A stretch of 45,017 bases of DNA from Gudongella sp049310905 (GCF_049310905.1 NZ_JBMEMN010000024.1:1-45017), one strand, 5' to 3'. Positions 24,151 through 33,126 are shown, counted from the first letter of the stretch. The notes: generated by a model not told the origin, from the letters alone. Made by a program: numbers and translations.

Positions 24151-25017
24151 TTATAAACTATTCTGATCGTATATACTGTAAGTTTTCCAAACATGCTCCA
24201 ACTCTTCAAAATATGGAGTAATATCTTCCTTCTTCTCGCTGCCCAAAGCAATTATAAATGCGTTAATCAAACTCATTGGAGCAACCAGTGAATCCACGAA
24301 TGATAACATGTCACTTCTTGCAATAATACTGATATCTGAATTGTCCGAAGCAGGTGAAATAAGACTATCTGTAAAACTAATCACTCTACAACCCTTATTT
24401 TTAGAATACTCCAATGCTTCAAGTGTTCTCTTTGAATACCTTGGATATGTTAGACATATAATAATATCCTCTTCCTTTACCTTGGCAAGCTGCTCGAATA
24501 TATCGTTGGCTCCTGGCTGTACAAGTCTTACATTATCAAATATGAAGCTCATGTAAAATGCCATGTATCCAGATAAAAATGAAGAACTCCTAAGACCCAT
24601 AATATAAATTTGTTTAGCCTTTAAAGTCATGTCAACTGCATTATAAAACTTGTCAAAATCAATTTCTGAAAGAGTCTTTCTAAGATTCTCCACATCCTTT
24701 TCCATTACTTTTGCAATGGAATTCTGAGTTTTTGAATAATCTTCAGACAGGTTCAACCTCTGAACCGTAGTAAGCTTATTTCTGATTAGCTCCTGAAGTT
24801 CTCTTTGCAGTTCCTTATAGCCCGAATACCCCAGCGCATTGGCAAATCTAACAACTGTTGATTCACTTATGTTCAGATTCATACCAAGACTTGCAGCAGT
24901 CATAAATGCTGCCTTGTCATAATGATTAATCATATATTCAGCAATAATCTTCTGACCCTTGCTCAGTCTAGAATAGTTATCCTGAATATTCTGTATTACA
25001 TTTTGATTTTGCACCAT
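24151..25017 (-). CDS. MurR/RpiR family transcriptional regulator
   Basis: This 288-residue protein has an N-terminal helix-turn-helix of the RpiR type (about 1-77, with AASLGMNLNISESTVVRFANALGYSGYKEL in part) and a C-terminal SIS sugar-phosphate-binding domain (about 125-260, YIMGLRSSSFLSGYMA and CLTYPRYSKRTLEALE). Family members sense phosphosugars. It follows korC by 15 nt, so it is probably cotranscribed with a 2-oxoacid oxidoreductase, an unusual pairing. The ribosome site is weak (AAAGG, about 12 nt away). The ligand is unknown. Confidence 0.88.
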   Translation of the reverse strand: MVQNQNVIQNIQDNYSRLSKGQKIIAEYMINHYDKAAFMTAASLGMNLNISESTVVRFANALGYSGYKELQRELQELIRNKLTTVQRLNLSEDYSKTQNSIAKVMEKDVENLRKTLSEIDFDKFYNAVDMTLKAKQIYIMGLRSSSFLSGYMAFYMSFIFDNVRLVQPGANDIFEQLAKVKEEDIIICLTYPRYSKRTLEALEYSKNKGCRVISFTDSLISPASDNSDISIIARSDMLSFVDSLVAPMSLINAFIIALGSEKKEDITPYFEELEHVWKTYSIYDQNSL

Positions 25018-25032
25018 CAGACAACAACCTTT

Positions 25033-25560
25033 CTACTTGACAAGTTCATACCCCTCTTTTAGAGCTAACTTGTTCAATTCTTCAGTTCCCTTTGGCACCC
25101 TTGAAAGAACAGCATTTTGCAGGGATTCCTGAGAAACTATGTTAGTAATACTATAAATTGCACCTAGAGCAACTATATTTGCCACCATTGGTTTGCCAAG
25201 CTTTGTAGTGGCTGTTGAAAGTATTGGGATGCTAAAAATTTGAATATCATCTCTTTCTGGCGTCACAACTGAATCATCGATTACAAGAATTCCTCCTGGC
25301 TTGAGCGTTTCCAGATATTTATCACAGGAAAGTTGTGTCAATGATAACAGCAAATCACAACGTCCTACCTTTGGAAAAGAAATTTCTTCATCACTTATTA
25401 TAACTTCAGCCTTACTGGCCCCACCTCTTGCCTCTGGTCCGTAGGATTGTGACTGCAGGGCATTTTTACCATCTAGAATGGCTGCCTCAGCTAGAATTAT
25501 TCCCCCTGTAATCAAACCTTGACCACCGGCACCTGAAAACCTCAATTCCCAACGTTTCAT
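25033..25560 (-). CDS. korC: 2-oxoacid:ferredoxin oxidoreductase, gamma subunit
   Basis: This 175-residue subunit matches the gamma domain of 2-oxoacid:acceptor oxidoreductases. The N-terminus has FSGAGGQGLITGG, the signature nucleotide/CoA-related loop, and SYGPEARGGASKAEV follows at about 40-54. It completes a four-gene set (D, A, B, C order) encoding a CoA-dependent, TPP-containing enzyme that oxidises a 2-oxoacid to an acyl-CoA and reduces ferredoxin. Whether the substrate is 2-oxoglutarate or a branched-chain 2-oxoacid cannot be told, so the kor symbols are provisional. Confidence 0.85.
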   Translation of the reverse strand: MKRWELRFSGAGGQGLITGGIILAEAAILDGKNALQSQSYGPEARGGASKAEVIISDEEISFPKVGRCDLLLSLTQLSCDKYLETLKPGGILVIDDSVVTPERDDIQIFSIPILSTATTKLGKPMVANIVALGAIYSITNIVSQESLQNAVLSRVPKGTEELNKLALKEGYELVK

Positions 25561-25561
25561 A

Positions 25562-26383
25562 TTAGCCCTCCCTCCTTACAGATGTGATAAGCTTGTCGTA
25601 TTCTTCAGTATACTCTGGTCTCTCTATATTGTGTAGCTCGCCAATTACAAATTTCCCTTCCTTCTTCTCATCAGGCAGTTTATCCCAGGCAACTTTGTTT
25701 ATGGCGCTTTCCTTAAGATAAGTTGTCATATCAACAGCAGTACCTTTTTTGTTTTTTCTGCCGTAGTAGGTTGGGCATGTTGACATAGCCTCAATAAACG
25801 AGAATCCTTTGTTCTCTATGCCTGAGATTATATTTTTTTCGAGCATATTCGCAGCAAAAACTGTACCCCTTGCAACATATGATGCTCCGGCTGCTTTTGC
25901 AAGATTGCAAAGATCAAAGTTTGGGTCCACACTTCCATAAGGAGCAGTCGTTCCCTTGTCTCCAGTCGGTGTTGTTGGTGAGAACTGTCCTCCAGTCATT
26001 CCGTAAGTATTATTATTAAAGACGATTGTCGTTATGTCAATATTTCTTCTTGCAGCATGTATAAGATGATTTCCTCCGATTGCTGAAGAGTCTCCATCTC
26101 CAGTAACTACAATAACTTTAAGCTCAGGATTTGCCATCTTGACACCAGTTGCAAATGCAAGTGCTCTTCCGTGAGTAGTATGAAGAGTATTAAAGTCCAA
26201 ATAACCAGGTGCTCTTGATGAACAACCTATCCCCGATACAATACAGACCTTGTCCTTATCAAGCCCAAGTGTGTCAATAGCTTTTACCAATGCCCTAGTA
26301 ACAATTCCATTACCGCAGCCAGGACACCAGATATGAGGTAAATTCTCGGTTCTAAAATACTTGTTTACTAATTCACTAGGCAT
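25562..26383 (-). CDS. korB: 2-oxoacid:ferredoxin oxidoreductase, beta (TPP) subunit
   Basis: This 273-residue subunit binds thiamine diphosphate. WCPGCGNG (about 19-26) carries the conserved cysteines; the TPP motif begins GDGDSSAIGGNH (about 94-105) and ends with NNNTYGMTGGQ (about 122-132). ISGIGCSSRAPGY and LHTTHGRALAFATG are further family marks. It overlaps korA by 8 nt and korC follows after 1 nt, showing tight co-translation. It is the catalytic partner of the alpha subunit. Confidence 0.9.
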   Translation of the reverse strand: MPSELVNKYFRTENLPHIWCPGCGNGIVTRALVKAIDTLGLDKDKVCIVSGIGCSSRAPGYLDFNTLHTTHGRALAFATGVKMANPELKVIVVTGDGDSSAIGGNHLIHAARRNIDITTIVFNNNTYGMTGGQFSPTTPTGDKGTTAPYGSVDPNFDLCNLAKAAGASYVARGTVFAANMLEKNIISGIENKGFSFIEAMSTCPTYYGRKNKKGTAVDMTTYLKESAINKVAWDKLPDEKKEGKFVIGELHNIERPEYTEEYDKLITSVRREG

Positions 26384-27512
26384 TTTGATCCTCCTTCACA
26401 ACTGCTACAATTTCTTCAGGAGTGATAATATCTCCATTAATTTTGCCAAATTTATTTACCTTTGTATGCTTTCCAGCAATTCGGTCAACTTCCAGGAAAT
26501 ACTGGCCAGCATTCAACTCAACTACGAATATCTTTTTCATTTTCTTACCAAGTTCTTTCAGTTGTTCCTCAGCTGAAGGCCAAATCGTAATCGGTCTGAA
26601 TAGGCCAACCTTATATCCTTGACTCCTCAATGAATCAACCGAAGTTTTAGCAGACCTGGCAATAGATCCAAAGGAAACGATTGCTATTTCAGCATCATCC
26701 AACAAGTATTCCTCGTAAGTTACTATATCTTCTTTATTATTCTCAATTTTATCAATTAGTCTGTTAAGAAGTTTATCAGCAACTAGTTCATTGCCTGATG
26801 GAAATCCTGTCTCATCGTGAACTAGTCCAGTTACGTGGTATCTGTAGCCTTCACCAAAAGCAGCCATTTCAGGGACAATGTCTCCATCCTGTACTTTAAA
26901 TGCCTTGTATTCTGAGGGTGAGGAAGTAGGTCTTTTTCTGTCTATTATTTCAACATCGTCATTTTCAGGTATTTCAATTTTTTCTCTCATGTGACCAATT
27001 ATTTCATCCAATAGCAGTATTACAGGTGTTCTATATTTTTCAGCCAGATTAAAAGCTCGTATTGTCGTGTAGTAAATTTCTTTTACTGATGATGGATAAA
27101 GTACAATTATCGAATGGTCGCCATGCGTTCCCCAGCGAGCCTGCATTATGTCTCCTTGAGCAGGTGATGTTGGAAGGCCAGTACTTGGGCCACTTCTTTG
27201 AACATTGACTATTACACATGGTGTTTCAGTTATTATGCCATACCCGATGTTTTCCTGCTTAAGACTAAATCCCGGACCTGAAGTTGCAGTCATGGATTTT
27301 AGACCAGCCAATGACCCTCCAAGTGTTGCTGCAATACCAGCAATTTCATCTTCCATCTGTATGAATTTTCCTCCTACTTTTGGTAAACCTTCAGCTGATA
27401 ATTCAGCAATTTCAGTAGAAGGTGTAATAGGATAACCTGCATAAAACTTCATTCCAGCCTTAAGTGCTCCGGCGACGCAGGCTTCATTACCCTGCATTAA
27501 TTTTACAGTCAT
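26376..27512 (-). CDS. korA: 2-oxoacid:ferredoxin oxidoreductase, alpha subunit
   Basis: This 378-residue subunit begins LMQGNEACVAGALKAGMKFY, then YPITPSTEIAE and TATSGPGFSLKQENIGY, the conserved pyrimidine-binding region of the alpha subunit. The C-terminal third (SFGSIARSAKTSVDSLR, then GLFRPITIWP) is the transketolase C-terminal domain. GGGAGG before 27512 fixes the start; 13 codons further upstream overlap korD and lack a ribosome site. It binds the beta subunit. The form is close to both KorA and VorB. Confidence 0.88.
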   Translation of the reverse strand: MTVKLMQGNEACVAGALKAGMKFYAGYPITPSTEIAELSAEGLPKVGGKFIQMEDEIAGIAATLGGSLAGLKSMTATSGPGFSLKQENIGYGIITETPCVIVNVQRSGPSTGLPTSPAQGDIMQARWGTHGDHSIIVLYPSSVKEIYYTTIRAFNLAEKYRTPVILLLDEIIGHMREKIEIPENDDVEIIDRKRPTSSPSEYKAFKVQDGDIVPEMAAFGEGYRYHVTGLVHDETGFPSGNELVADKLLNRLIDKIENNKEDIVTYEEYLLDDAEIAIVSFGSIARSAKTSVDSLRSQGYKVGLFRPITIWPSAEEQLKELGKKMKKIFVVELNAGQYFLEVDRIAGKHTKVNKFGKINGDIITPEEIVAVVKEDQNA

Positions 27513-27514
27513 TA

Positions 27515-27715
27515 CTATTCCTCCCTTAAGTAAATTGCATAATCCGGACAACGCAATTCACATTGGCCACACTTTATGCATGCTTCCAGATCCACAATCT
27601 CAACTTTACCATCTTTCAAAGCAAGAACACTTTTGGGACAATATGCTACGCAAATGCCACAGCCCTTGCACCATTCTTTTTCAACGGTAACGATTTTTTC
27701 CTTCTTATCTGGCAT
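27515..27715 (-). CDS. korD: 2-oxoacid:ferredoxin oxidoreductase, 4Fe-4S delta subunit
   Basis: This 66-residue ferredoxin-like subunit has two 4Fe-4S motifs: CKGCGICVAYCP (about 17-28) and CIKCGQCELRCP (about 46-57). It carries electrons from the TPP subunit to ferredoxin. It is the first gene of the operon, with AGGAGGG six to seven bases before the start and a good promoter about 40 bp upstream. korA follows after 2 nt. Confidence 0.9.
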   Translation of the reverse strand: MPDKKEKIVTVEKEWCKGCGICVAYCPKSVLALKDGKVEIVDLEACIKCGQCELRCPDYAIYLREE

Positions 27716-27753
27716 CTTTTTCCCTCCTATAGGTAACTTGTTTGCTTAACTAA

Positions 27754-27782
27754 ATAATAACAAAGTAATGAGTGTTTTGCAA
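27754..27782 (-). promoter_or_regulatory. promoter of the korDABC operon
   Basis: On the minus strand TTGCAA (27782-27777), 17 bp and TATTAT (27759-27754) with TGT in front of the -10. It lies about 39 bp upstream of korD. The rest of the gap to 27893 is AT-rich with no further feature. Confidence 0.65.
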
Positions 27783-27893
27783 GATTTATTTCATAATTTA
27801 CCATCTTCTAATATTTTTTGCAAGTTTGCTTTCAAACGATTGAATATATGGACATTAGAATTCATTTTTTTTTTAGTAATACTCACTATTAGA

Positions 27894-27941
27894 CAAAAAA
27901 ACAAGCCCTTTTGACTATGATATGTCAATTGGGCTTGTTTT
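27894..27941 (-). terminator. terminator after the carboxyltransferase gene
   Basis: AAAACAAGCCC (27898-27908) pairs with GGGCTTGTTTT (27931-27941), with an inner TTGAC/GTCAA stem. On the minus strand a run of seven T follows (27901-27895). Confidence 0.85.
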
Positions 27942-27972
27942 ATATTTGTTTACTCATTCATTGAATTGACTT

Positions 27973-29370
27973 TTAAACCGGATGTGTTTGATTTTCCTGA
28001 TCAAGTAGATCTGTTTCAATCTTATACTTGGCTGCCAGACGCTGCTTAAAAAATGGTATAGCAACTTGTGGAAATAATGCATAACTTAAAACATCTTCAT
28101 CCTGTTCAATATATTCCCTGATTTCATTTCTATAATTATCCAACTGTGGTTCCAGCATATCAGCAGGCCTTCCCTCAAACACCTCATCATCTCCGATTAT
28201 TTTTTTTCTTATTTCATCTGAGATTGGCTTTGGTGGTCTACCATACAGTCCTTTTACATAATTCTTGGTTTCTGTTGGGACCATTTTATATCTCTCACCT
28301 GTGATAACATTGAAGAGAGCAGTAGTTCCTACCATCTGACTCATTGGTGTTACAAGTGGTGGAAATCCCAATTCTTCCCTTACTTTTGGAATCTCTTTCA
28401 AAACCTCATCATAGAGCTCCTCTTTCCCTTGAGCTTTCAATTGGGATACGAGGTTTGACAGCATACCTCCGGGTACCTGGTATTTTAGTGTATTGACATC
28501 CACATTCAGAACCTTTGGATCCAGCAATCCAGCTTTCATGTATTTGTCCCTAAGTCCCTTGAAGTACTCAGAAACTTCAAGAAGCAGATCAAAATCAATG
28601 TCTGGATAATACTCAGTACCTTCCAATGCTGCAATCATAGGCTCCGTTGCAGGCTGGCTGGTTCCATTGCCAAGAGGTGATATAGCAGTATCTATAATAT
28701 CAGCACCTGCTTCAATTGCTTTAAGATAAGATAAATTTGCTATTCCGCTTGTAAAGTGAGAGTGCACTTCTATTGGAACTTCAACAGCAACTTTTAAATC
28801 CTTTACAAGATCATATGCCACATAAGGAAGTAGAATTCCTGACATGTCCTTGATACATATGGAATCAACTCCCATTTGGACCATATCCCTTGCAAGGTTC
28901 ACATAGTACTTGTTATTGTGAACAGGACTTACTGTATAGGAAATTGCTCCCTGGGCATGGCCACCATATTTTTTTACAGCCTTGATTGATGTTTCTAGAT
29001 TTCTTAAATCGTTAAGTGCATCAAATATTCTTACAATATCTATCCCGTTCTCTATTGCCTTTTTTACAAATTCCTCTACTACATCATCCGGATAATGCTT
29101 GTATCCTAAAATATTCTGCCCTCGTAAAAGCATTTGCAGCTTGGTGTTCTTAAATACCTTTCTAAGTTCTCTTAGTCTTTCCCATGGATCCTCGTTCAAG
29201 AATCTAAGGCAAGAATCAAAAGTAGCTCCACCCCAGACTTCCAATGCGTAATAACCTACCTTGTCCAATTTTTCAGCTATTGGAAGCATCTCTTCAGTAG
29301 TCATTCTGGTTGCTATAAGCGACTGATGAGCATCTCTTAATGCCGTCTCCATAAACTTTACCTTTGCCAT
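27973..29370 (-). CDS. pyruvate/oxaloacetate carboxyltransferase (OadA/PycB type)
   Basis: This 465-residue protein is the biotin-dependent carboxyltransferase subunit seen in oxaloacetate decarboxylase alpha and pyruvate carboxylase B. TALRDAHQSL at the N-terminus holds the metal aspartate, then EVWGGATFDSCLRFL, MLLRGQN, and SICIKDMSG with the active-site lysine; HSHFTSG gives the metal histidines. The C-terminal biotin domain is absent, so a separate biotin carrier must exist elsewhere. It may make or break oxaloacetate. Start chosen by GAGGAGGT. It overlaps the upstream methyltransferase gene by 13 nt. Confidence 0.85.
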   Translation of the reverse strand: MAKVKFMETALRDAHQSLIATRMTTEEMLPIAEKLDKVGYYALEVWGGATFDSCLRFLNEDPWERLRELRKVFKNTKLQMLLRGQNILGYKHYPDDVVEEFVKKAIENGIDIVRIFDALNDLRNLETSIKAVKKYGGHAQGAISYTVSPVHNNKYYVNLARDMVQMGVDSICIKDMSGILLPYVAYDLVKDLKVAVEVPIEVHSHFTSGIANLSYLKAIEAGADIIDTAISPLGNGTSQPATEPMIAALEGTEYYPDIDFDLLLEVSEYFKGLRDKYMKAGLLDPKVLNVDVNTLKYQVPGGMLSNLVSQLKAQGKEELYDEVLKEIPKVREELGFPPLVTPMSQMVGTTALFNVITGERYKMVPTETKNYVKGLYGRPPKPISDEIRKKIIGDDEVFEGRPADMLEPQLDNYRNEIREYIEQDEDVLSYALFPQVAIPFFKQRLAAKYKIETDLLDQENQTHPV

Positions 29371-29945
29371 GTTTTACCTCCTCTGACTTCCACCCCTATA
29401 GTAACAGGTGGATTGTTCTTTTGATTTATAAACTTAAACTCAAACACATTGTATTTTTTCTGATCAAGTCCTTCTGTAATTTTTTTTACTGCTTCATACT
29501 CCAGAAGTCCACCTTCATGACCTCTATATGAAGTTATTAACATTATAGCACCGGGAGCCATTATTTCTAAAGCATTCTTTATACTTTTTGATGTAGTACT
29601 AGAATCTGTCCTTATAGCTTTGTCTCCCCCAGGAAGATAACCCAGATTATATACCACAAAATCAATCTTGTGGCCAATGTATTCCTGAATGTCTACATGG
29701 CTATCCTCAATTAAATTAACCCTGTGCCTTAGATTTTTCCTTATTAGAAGCTCTTCTGTATTTTTTATTGCTTCTTTCTGAATGTCAAAACTGTATACTA
29801 AGCCACAATCTCCAACCAAGTTGGCAAGAGTTACTGTATCCATACCATTTCCAGCAGTTGCATCAAGACAAGTTTGACCTTCCACAACGAAGCTTTTCAT
29901 CAATGTTTCTACTAATTGTGTTGCATTATTCAATCTATCATCCAT
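29358..29945 (-). CDS. mnmM: class I SAM methyltransferase, YtqB/MnmM-like
   Basis: This 195-residue protein has a SAM-binding Rossmann fold with DATAGNGMDT (about 30-39) and NLGYLPGGDK (about 100-109), the pattern of the YtqB family. That family includes MnmM, which methylates the 5-aminomethyl group of wobble uridine in tRNA. Ribosome site GAGG lies about nine bases before 29945; ten further upstream codons are open but inside the GNAT gene. It overlaps both neighbours, so the three are co-translated. The assignment rests on family resemblance. Confidence 0.7.
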   Translation of the reverse strand: MDDRLNNATQLVETLMKSFVVEGQTCLDATAGNGMDTVTLANLVGDCGLVYSFDIQKEAIKNTEELLIRKNLRHRVNLIEDSHVDIQEYIGHKIDFVVYNLGYLPGGDKAIRTDSSTTSKSIKNALEIMAPGAIMLITSYRGHEGGLLEYEAVKKITEGLDQKKYNVFEFKFINQKNNPPVTIGVEVRGGKTWQR

Positions 29946-30336
29946 GATGATTATCCTCACAGCATGAACAACCACCTGAAAACATCATTTTCAGATCACA
30001 GTAATATTCGCCCCGATCCATAGAAAACCCAATTTTTTCAAGATATTCGTTCTCAACCTTTGAATAAACCATATGGAAACCATTCATTTCGAGTTTGTTT
30101 AACAGGGACCTTACCATGGCATTCCCTAAACCCTGACCTCTATACTCTTCATCCAGGTAGATATACTGCACGTAAGCCTTACCATCTTCAAGTACAATCT
30201 GAGTTGTTCCAAAGAGAATTCCATCATTGAATGCTCCAAAAAAAAGACCTTTTGGACTGAATCTATCCCATATATCATTCTTGTGAAGAAATTTTTTTAT
30301 CATATCAATATCTGAAACATCTTTGAAACTAAGCAT
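29938..30336 (-). CDS. GNAT acetyltransferase with Cys/His-rich tail
   Basis: This 132-residue protein has a GNAT fold with the acetyl-CoA motif DEEYRGQGLGNAMV (about 62-75) and the beta-strand FHMVYSKVEN. The substrate is unknown. The last 13 residues, GGCSCCEDNHHG with CxCC and HH, resemble a metal-binding tail and are unusual for a small GNAT. Its 3' end overlaps the methyltransferase gene by 8 nt. It stands 47 nt downstream of rluB. Confidence 0.75.
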   Translation of the reverse strand: MLSFKDVSDIDMIKKFLHKNDIWDRFSPKGLFFGAFNDGILFGTTQIVLEDGKAYVQYIYLDEEYRGQGLGNAMVRSLLNKLEMNGFHMVYSKVENEYLEKIGFSMDRGEYYCDLKMMFSGGCSCCEDNHHG

Positions 30337-30383
30337 CGATTCACCTCTTAATATTTGTAATAAATTTTGTTGAACGCAACTAA

Positions 30384-31109
30384 TTATTTAAGAGATTTTA
30401 TATAGTCCAGTTCTTCATCGTTAAGGTATCTCCAGTTTCCTGATTCCAAACCTCCGAGTTCAATCTCTCCAAAGGAAATTCTCTTGAGCTTCTTAACAGG
30501 ATGGTTTATTGTTTCGCACATTTTTTTTACTTGTCTATTTCTACCTTCGTGAATCTGTATATCCAAAATGGAGTCTTCTCCAAAGTTTTTTAGTATCTTT
30601 ACCTTGGCAGGTGCAGTCATTCTACCCTCCAGTTTAATACCATTTCTCAACCTTTCAAGTTCTGCCTTGTTTGGTAACCCTTCAACAATTGCGATATACC
30701 TCTTATAGACCATTTTGCTTGGATGAGTCAATTTAAATGCAAGCTCTCCATCGTTGGTCAGGAGAACCAAACCACTTGTATCTGCGTCAAGTCTACCAAC
30801 AGGATAAATTCGTTCTTCAACCTCTTCAATCAGGTCAGTCACGACTGTTCTACCCTTTTCATCCTTTACACTTGTAACAATCCCCACTGGCTTGTTAAGG
30901 ATTACATAGACCTTGTTGCTTTCAGGTTTAATGTTCATCCCATCAACCTTAACCTTGTCTTTGCCGGGTATTACTGTAATACCCATCTCAGTGACTATAT
31001 TGCCGTTTACTGAAACCTTGCCTTCCTTGATAAGCTCCTCTGATGCTCTTCTTGAAGCTACACCACTCATGGCCATGAATTTTTGTAATCTTATTGGTTT
31101 ATCCTTCAT
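30384..31109 (-). CDS. rluB: 23S rRNA pseudouridine synthase RluB-like
   Basis: This 241-residue enzyme of the RsuA/RluB family makes pseudouridine in rRNA. It has an N-terminal S4 domain (about 4-50, LQKFMAMSGVASRRASEELI) and a catalytic domain with GRLDADTSGLVLLTNDG holding the catalytic aspartate (about 103-105), then EGRNRQVKKM. GAGGAG supports the start. It follows scpB by 12 nt, the common Firmicutes order scpA-scpB-rluB. The exact uridine (2605 in E. coli RluB) is inferred from the family. Confidence 0.9.
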   Translation of the reverse strand: MKDKPIRLQKFMAMSGVASRRASEELIKEGKVSVNGNIVTEMGITVIPGKDKVKVDGMNIKPESNKVYVILNKPVGIVTSVKDEKGRTVVTDLIEEVEERIYPVGRLDADTSGLVLLTNDGELAFKLTHPSKMVYKRYIAIVEGLPNKAELERLRNGIKLEGRMTAPAKVKILKNFGEDSILDIQIHEGRNRQVKKMCETINHPVKKLKRISFGEIELGGLESGNWRYLNDEELDYIKSLK

Positions 31110-31121
31110 ATCAAAACTCCT

Positions 31122-31658
31122 CTATTCTTCTTCTAATTCTTCTATTCTAAAATCATCTATCGGTGGCAGTTCCTTTAAAGATTCAAGCCCAAAGTATCTT
31201 AAAAACTCATCTGTAGTACCATACAAGTTTGGTTTTCCAGGCTTATCCAACTTGCCAACTTCTTTTGCCAAGCGTCTTCCAATAAGCGTTTCCAGACTTC
31301 TGTCGCTTTTAACTCCCCTTATATGATCAATATCAGCCTTTGTGACAGGTTGTTTATATGCGACAATGGATAGTGTTTCCAAAGCTGCATTGGACAATGA
31401 TCTTGTATTCCTTCCCTGAACAATCTGCTTAATCCACTCATGGTGCTCAGGTCTGGTGCCCAATTGGAAAGAATTATTAAATCTTATGATTCGGATTCCT
31501 CGACGGTTAAAGTCGAACTCATCTTTCATTTCCAATAGAATTGAAAGGACTTCCTTATTTGGAACTCCAAGAACCTTTGCTACCTCATTGCACTCAATAG
31601 GCTCTCCAAAAGTAAAAAGCAAGCCTTCAATTATAGATTTCATCTCTCGTTTGTCCAT
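31122..31658 (-). CDS. scpB: segregation and condensation protein ScpB
   Basis: This 178-residue winged-helix protein is the SMC-ScpAB kite subunit that helps organise the chromosome. Two tandem winged helices (about 5-80 and 90-165) are visible, with the family segment ALETLSIVAYKQPVTKADIDHIRGV and YGTTDEFLRYFGL near the end. It lies 3 nt after scpA. The acidic C-terminus (RIEELEEE) is common in the family. Confidence 0.94.
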   Translation of the reverse strand: MDKREMKSIIEGLLFTFGEPIECNEVAKVLGVPNKEVLSILLEMKDEFDFNRRGIRIIRFNNSFQLGTRPEHHEWIKQIVQGRNTRSLSNAALETLSIVAYKQPVTKADIDHIRGVKSDRSLETLIGRRLAKEVGKLDKPGKPNLYGTTDEFLRYFGLESLKELPPIDDFRIEELEEE

Positions 31659-31661
31659 GAA

Positions 31662-32393
31662 CTATATTCCTCTCATCTCAATAATCAAATCTGAAAAGCT
31701 GTCATTTTGTCTAACAAATATGAATCTTGTTCTCATTAGCTCCAGTAATGATAAAAAGTAAGCGATTATTCTTGATCTTGATGCTTGTGCAGTGATTATA
31801 TCGCTGAATCTGACTTTTCCGTTGATTTTAAGCTGGTCTTCTATATACCTGGTACATTCTTCAAGGCTTACTTCCTCTCTTCTGATCTCAAAGAAATTCT
31901 CCTGAGGATTGTTGTATCTATGCCTTTGAAGGATATTTTGTAATGTATCGACAAGATCCTTAAGTTGCACTGCGTTTAATTCCTCAAATGGATCCCTGAA
32001 GTCACTGACATCTTCCTGTGGCTTGTAATATACTTTGCTGTATACATCTTCTGATGATTTTAAGCTTGCTGAAATGTCCTTGTACAACTTGTATTCGATC
32101 AGGCGCATTACAAGTTCTTCTCTTGGATCAAGATGAACTTCCTCTCCATCAATCAGAACTACCTCTTTAGGAAGCAGCATTTTAGATTTTATTTCAATCA
32201 ATGTAGCGGCCATGATAATAAAGTCGCTGGCTACTTCAAGGTTCATGTCCTCCCATTTTCTCAATTGTGAAACAAACTGGTCTGTAACCGTATTGATGGG
32301 AATATCATATATATCTATTTCATTTTTATCTATAAGATTCAACAATAGGTCCATTGGACCTTCAAAAACCTCAACACTCACATTATAGCTCAT
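31662..32393 (-). CDS. scpA: segregation and condensation protein ScpA
   Basis: This 243-residue kleisin bridges the SMC heads and binds ScpB. The N-terminal motif FEGPMDLLLNLIDKNEIDIYDIPI (here abridged) binds the SMC neck and the C-terminal winged helix (SRSRIIAYFLSLLELMR) binds the SMC head. AGGAG precedes 32393. It is translated 9 nt after an M50 protease gene and before scpB. Confidence 0.94.
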   Translation of the reverse strand: MSYNVSVEVFEGPMDLLLNLIDKNEIDIYDIPINTVTDQFVSQLRKWEDMNLEVASDFIIMAATLIEIKSKMLLPKEVVLIDGEEVHLDPREELVMRLIEYKLYKDISASLKSSEDVYSKVYYKPQEDVSDFRDPFEELNAVQLKDLVDTLQNILQRHRYNNPQENFFEIRREEVSLEECTRYIEDQLKINGKVRFSDIITAQASRSRIIAYFLSLLELMRTRFIFVRQNDSFSDLIIEMRGI

Positions 32394-32402
32394 GGCATGC
32401 TC

Positions 32403-32990
32403 CTATATTAACAAATTAATTATAAGACTGTATACAAAATCCACCAGTGGTCCAAGTATTCTTTGTATTCCCCTGGTTGCTATAAGGAAAATAAGAATCA
32501 GGTAAAAATACTTTTCGTACTTGTAAAACAAGTACTCAATCTTAACAGGTAAGAGACTGGCAACTACCTTTGATCCGTCAAGTGGCGGGAAGGGCATAAG
32601 ATTGAACACTCCCAGCATTATATTGTACCAAAGGGTTATTACAAGCATCTGTGCGACAATTTCATTTCTTATTGGTGCATGTACCAATATTGCACCAGTT
32701 ATTACTGCAATTACAAAGTTGGTGGTTACCCCTGCAATGGAAACCAGTATTGTATCCCTTTTTCTATTCTTAAAGTAACTAGGATTAATGGGTACAGCTT
32801 TTGCCCATCCAAACCTGAATATCAACATAAACATGAATCCCATCGGGTCAATGTGCTTGATGGGATTCAGCGTTAGTCTCCCGGCATTCTTTGCAGTTGG
32901 GTCTCCCAGCCAGTAGGCAGTAAGGCCATGTGCCAGCTCGTGAAAAATTATCGCTATGAGAAGTCCTGGCAAACTAATAATATATTCCAT
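32403..32990 (-). CDS. M50 family membrane metalloprotease (site-2 protease type)
   Basis: This 195-residue integral membrane protein has HELAH at residues 17-21 (the zinc-binding HExxH in the first membrane helix) and NLMPFPPLDGSKV near 135-147 with the third metal ligand aspartate. About four to five hydrophobic helices are present. This short YwhC/FxsA-neighbour type of S2P homologue lacks PDZ domains, and its substrates are unknown. It lies directly upstream of scpA, a common Firmicutes arrangement. Its ribosome site (AGAGGAC) is good. Confidence 0.87.
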   Translation of the reverse strand: MEYIISLPGLLIAIIFHELAHGLTAYWLGDPTAKNAGRLTLNPIKHIDPMGFMFMLIFRFGWAKAVPINPSYFKNRKRDTILVSIAGVTTNFVIAVITGAILVHAPIRNEIVAQMLVITLWYNIMLGVFNLMPFPPLDGSKVVASLLPVKIEYLFYKYEKYFYLILIFLIATRGIQRILGPLVDFVYSLIINLLI

Positions 32991-33090
32991 ATAAGTCCTC
33001 TACTTTCAAATTTCTTAATAGATTCAGAATTAAAGAATCCTAACCCAATTCATTTGGATATAGAATTATTTGTTCCGTAATAACAATGTA

Positions 33091-33112
33091 CCCCGACTCT
33101 ATCTTGTCGAGG
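33091..33112 (-). terminator. possible terminator after pyrimidine-nucleoside phosphorylase
   Basis: CCCCGAC (33091-33097) and GTCGAGG (33106-33112) can pair with one G-T, and lie after the stop of the phosphorylase gene. The following T run on the minus strand is poor. Confidence 0.35.
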
Positions 33113-33126
33113 CATCATAGACCAAC

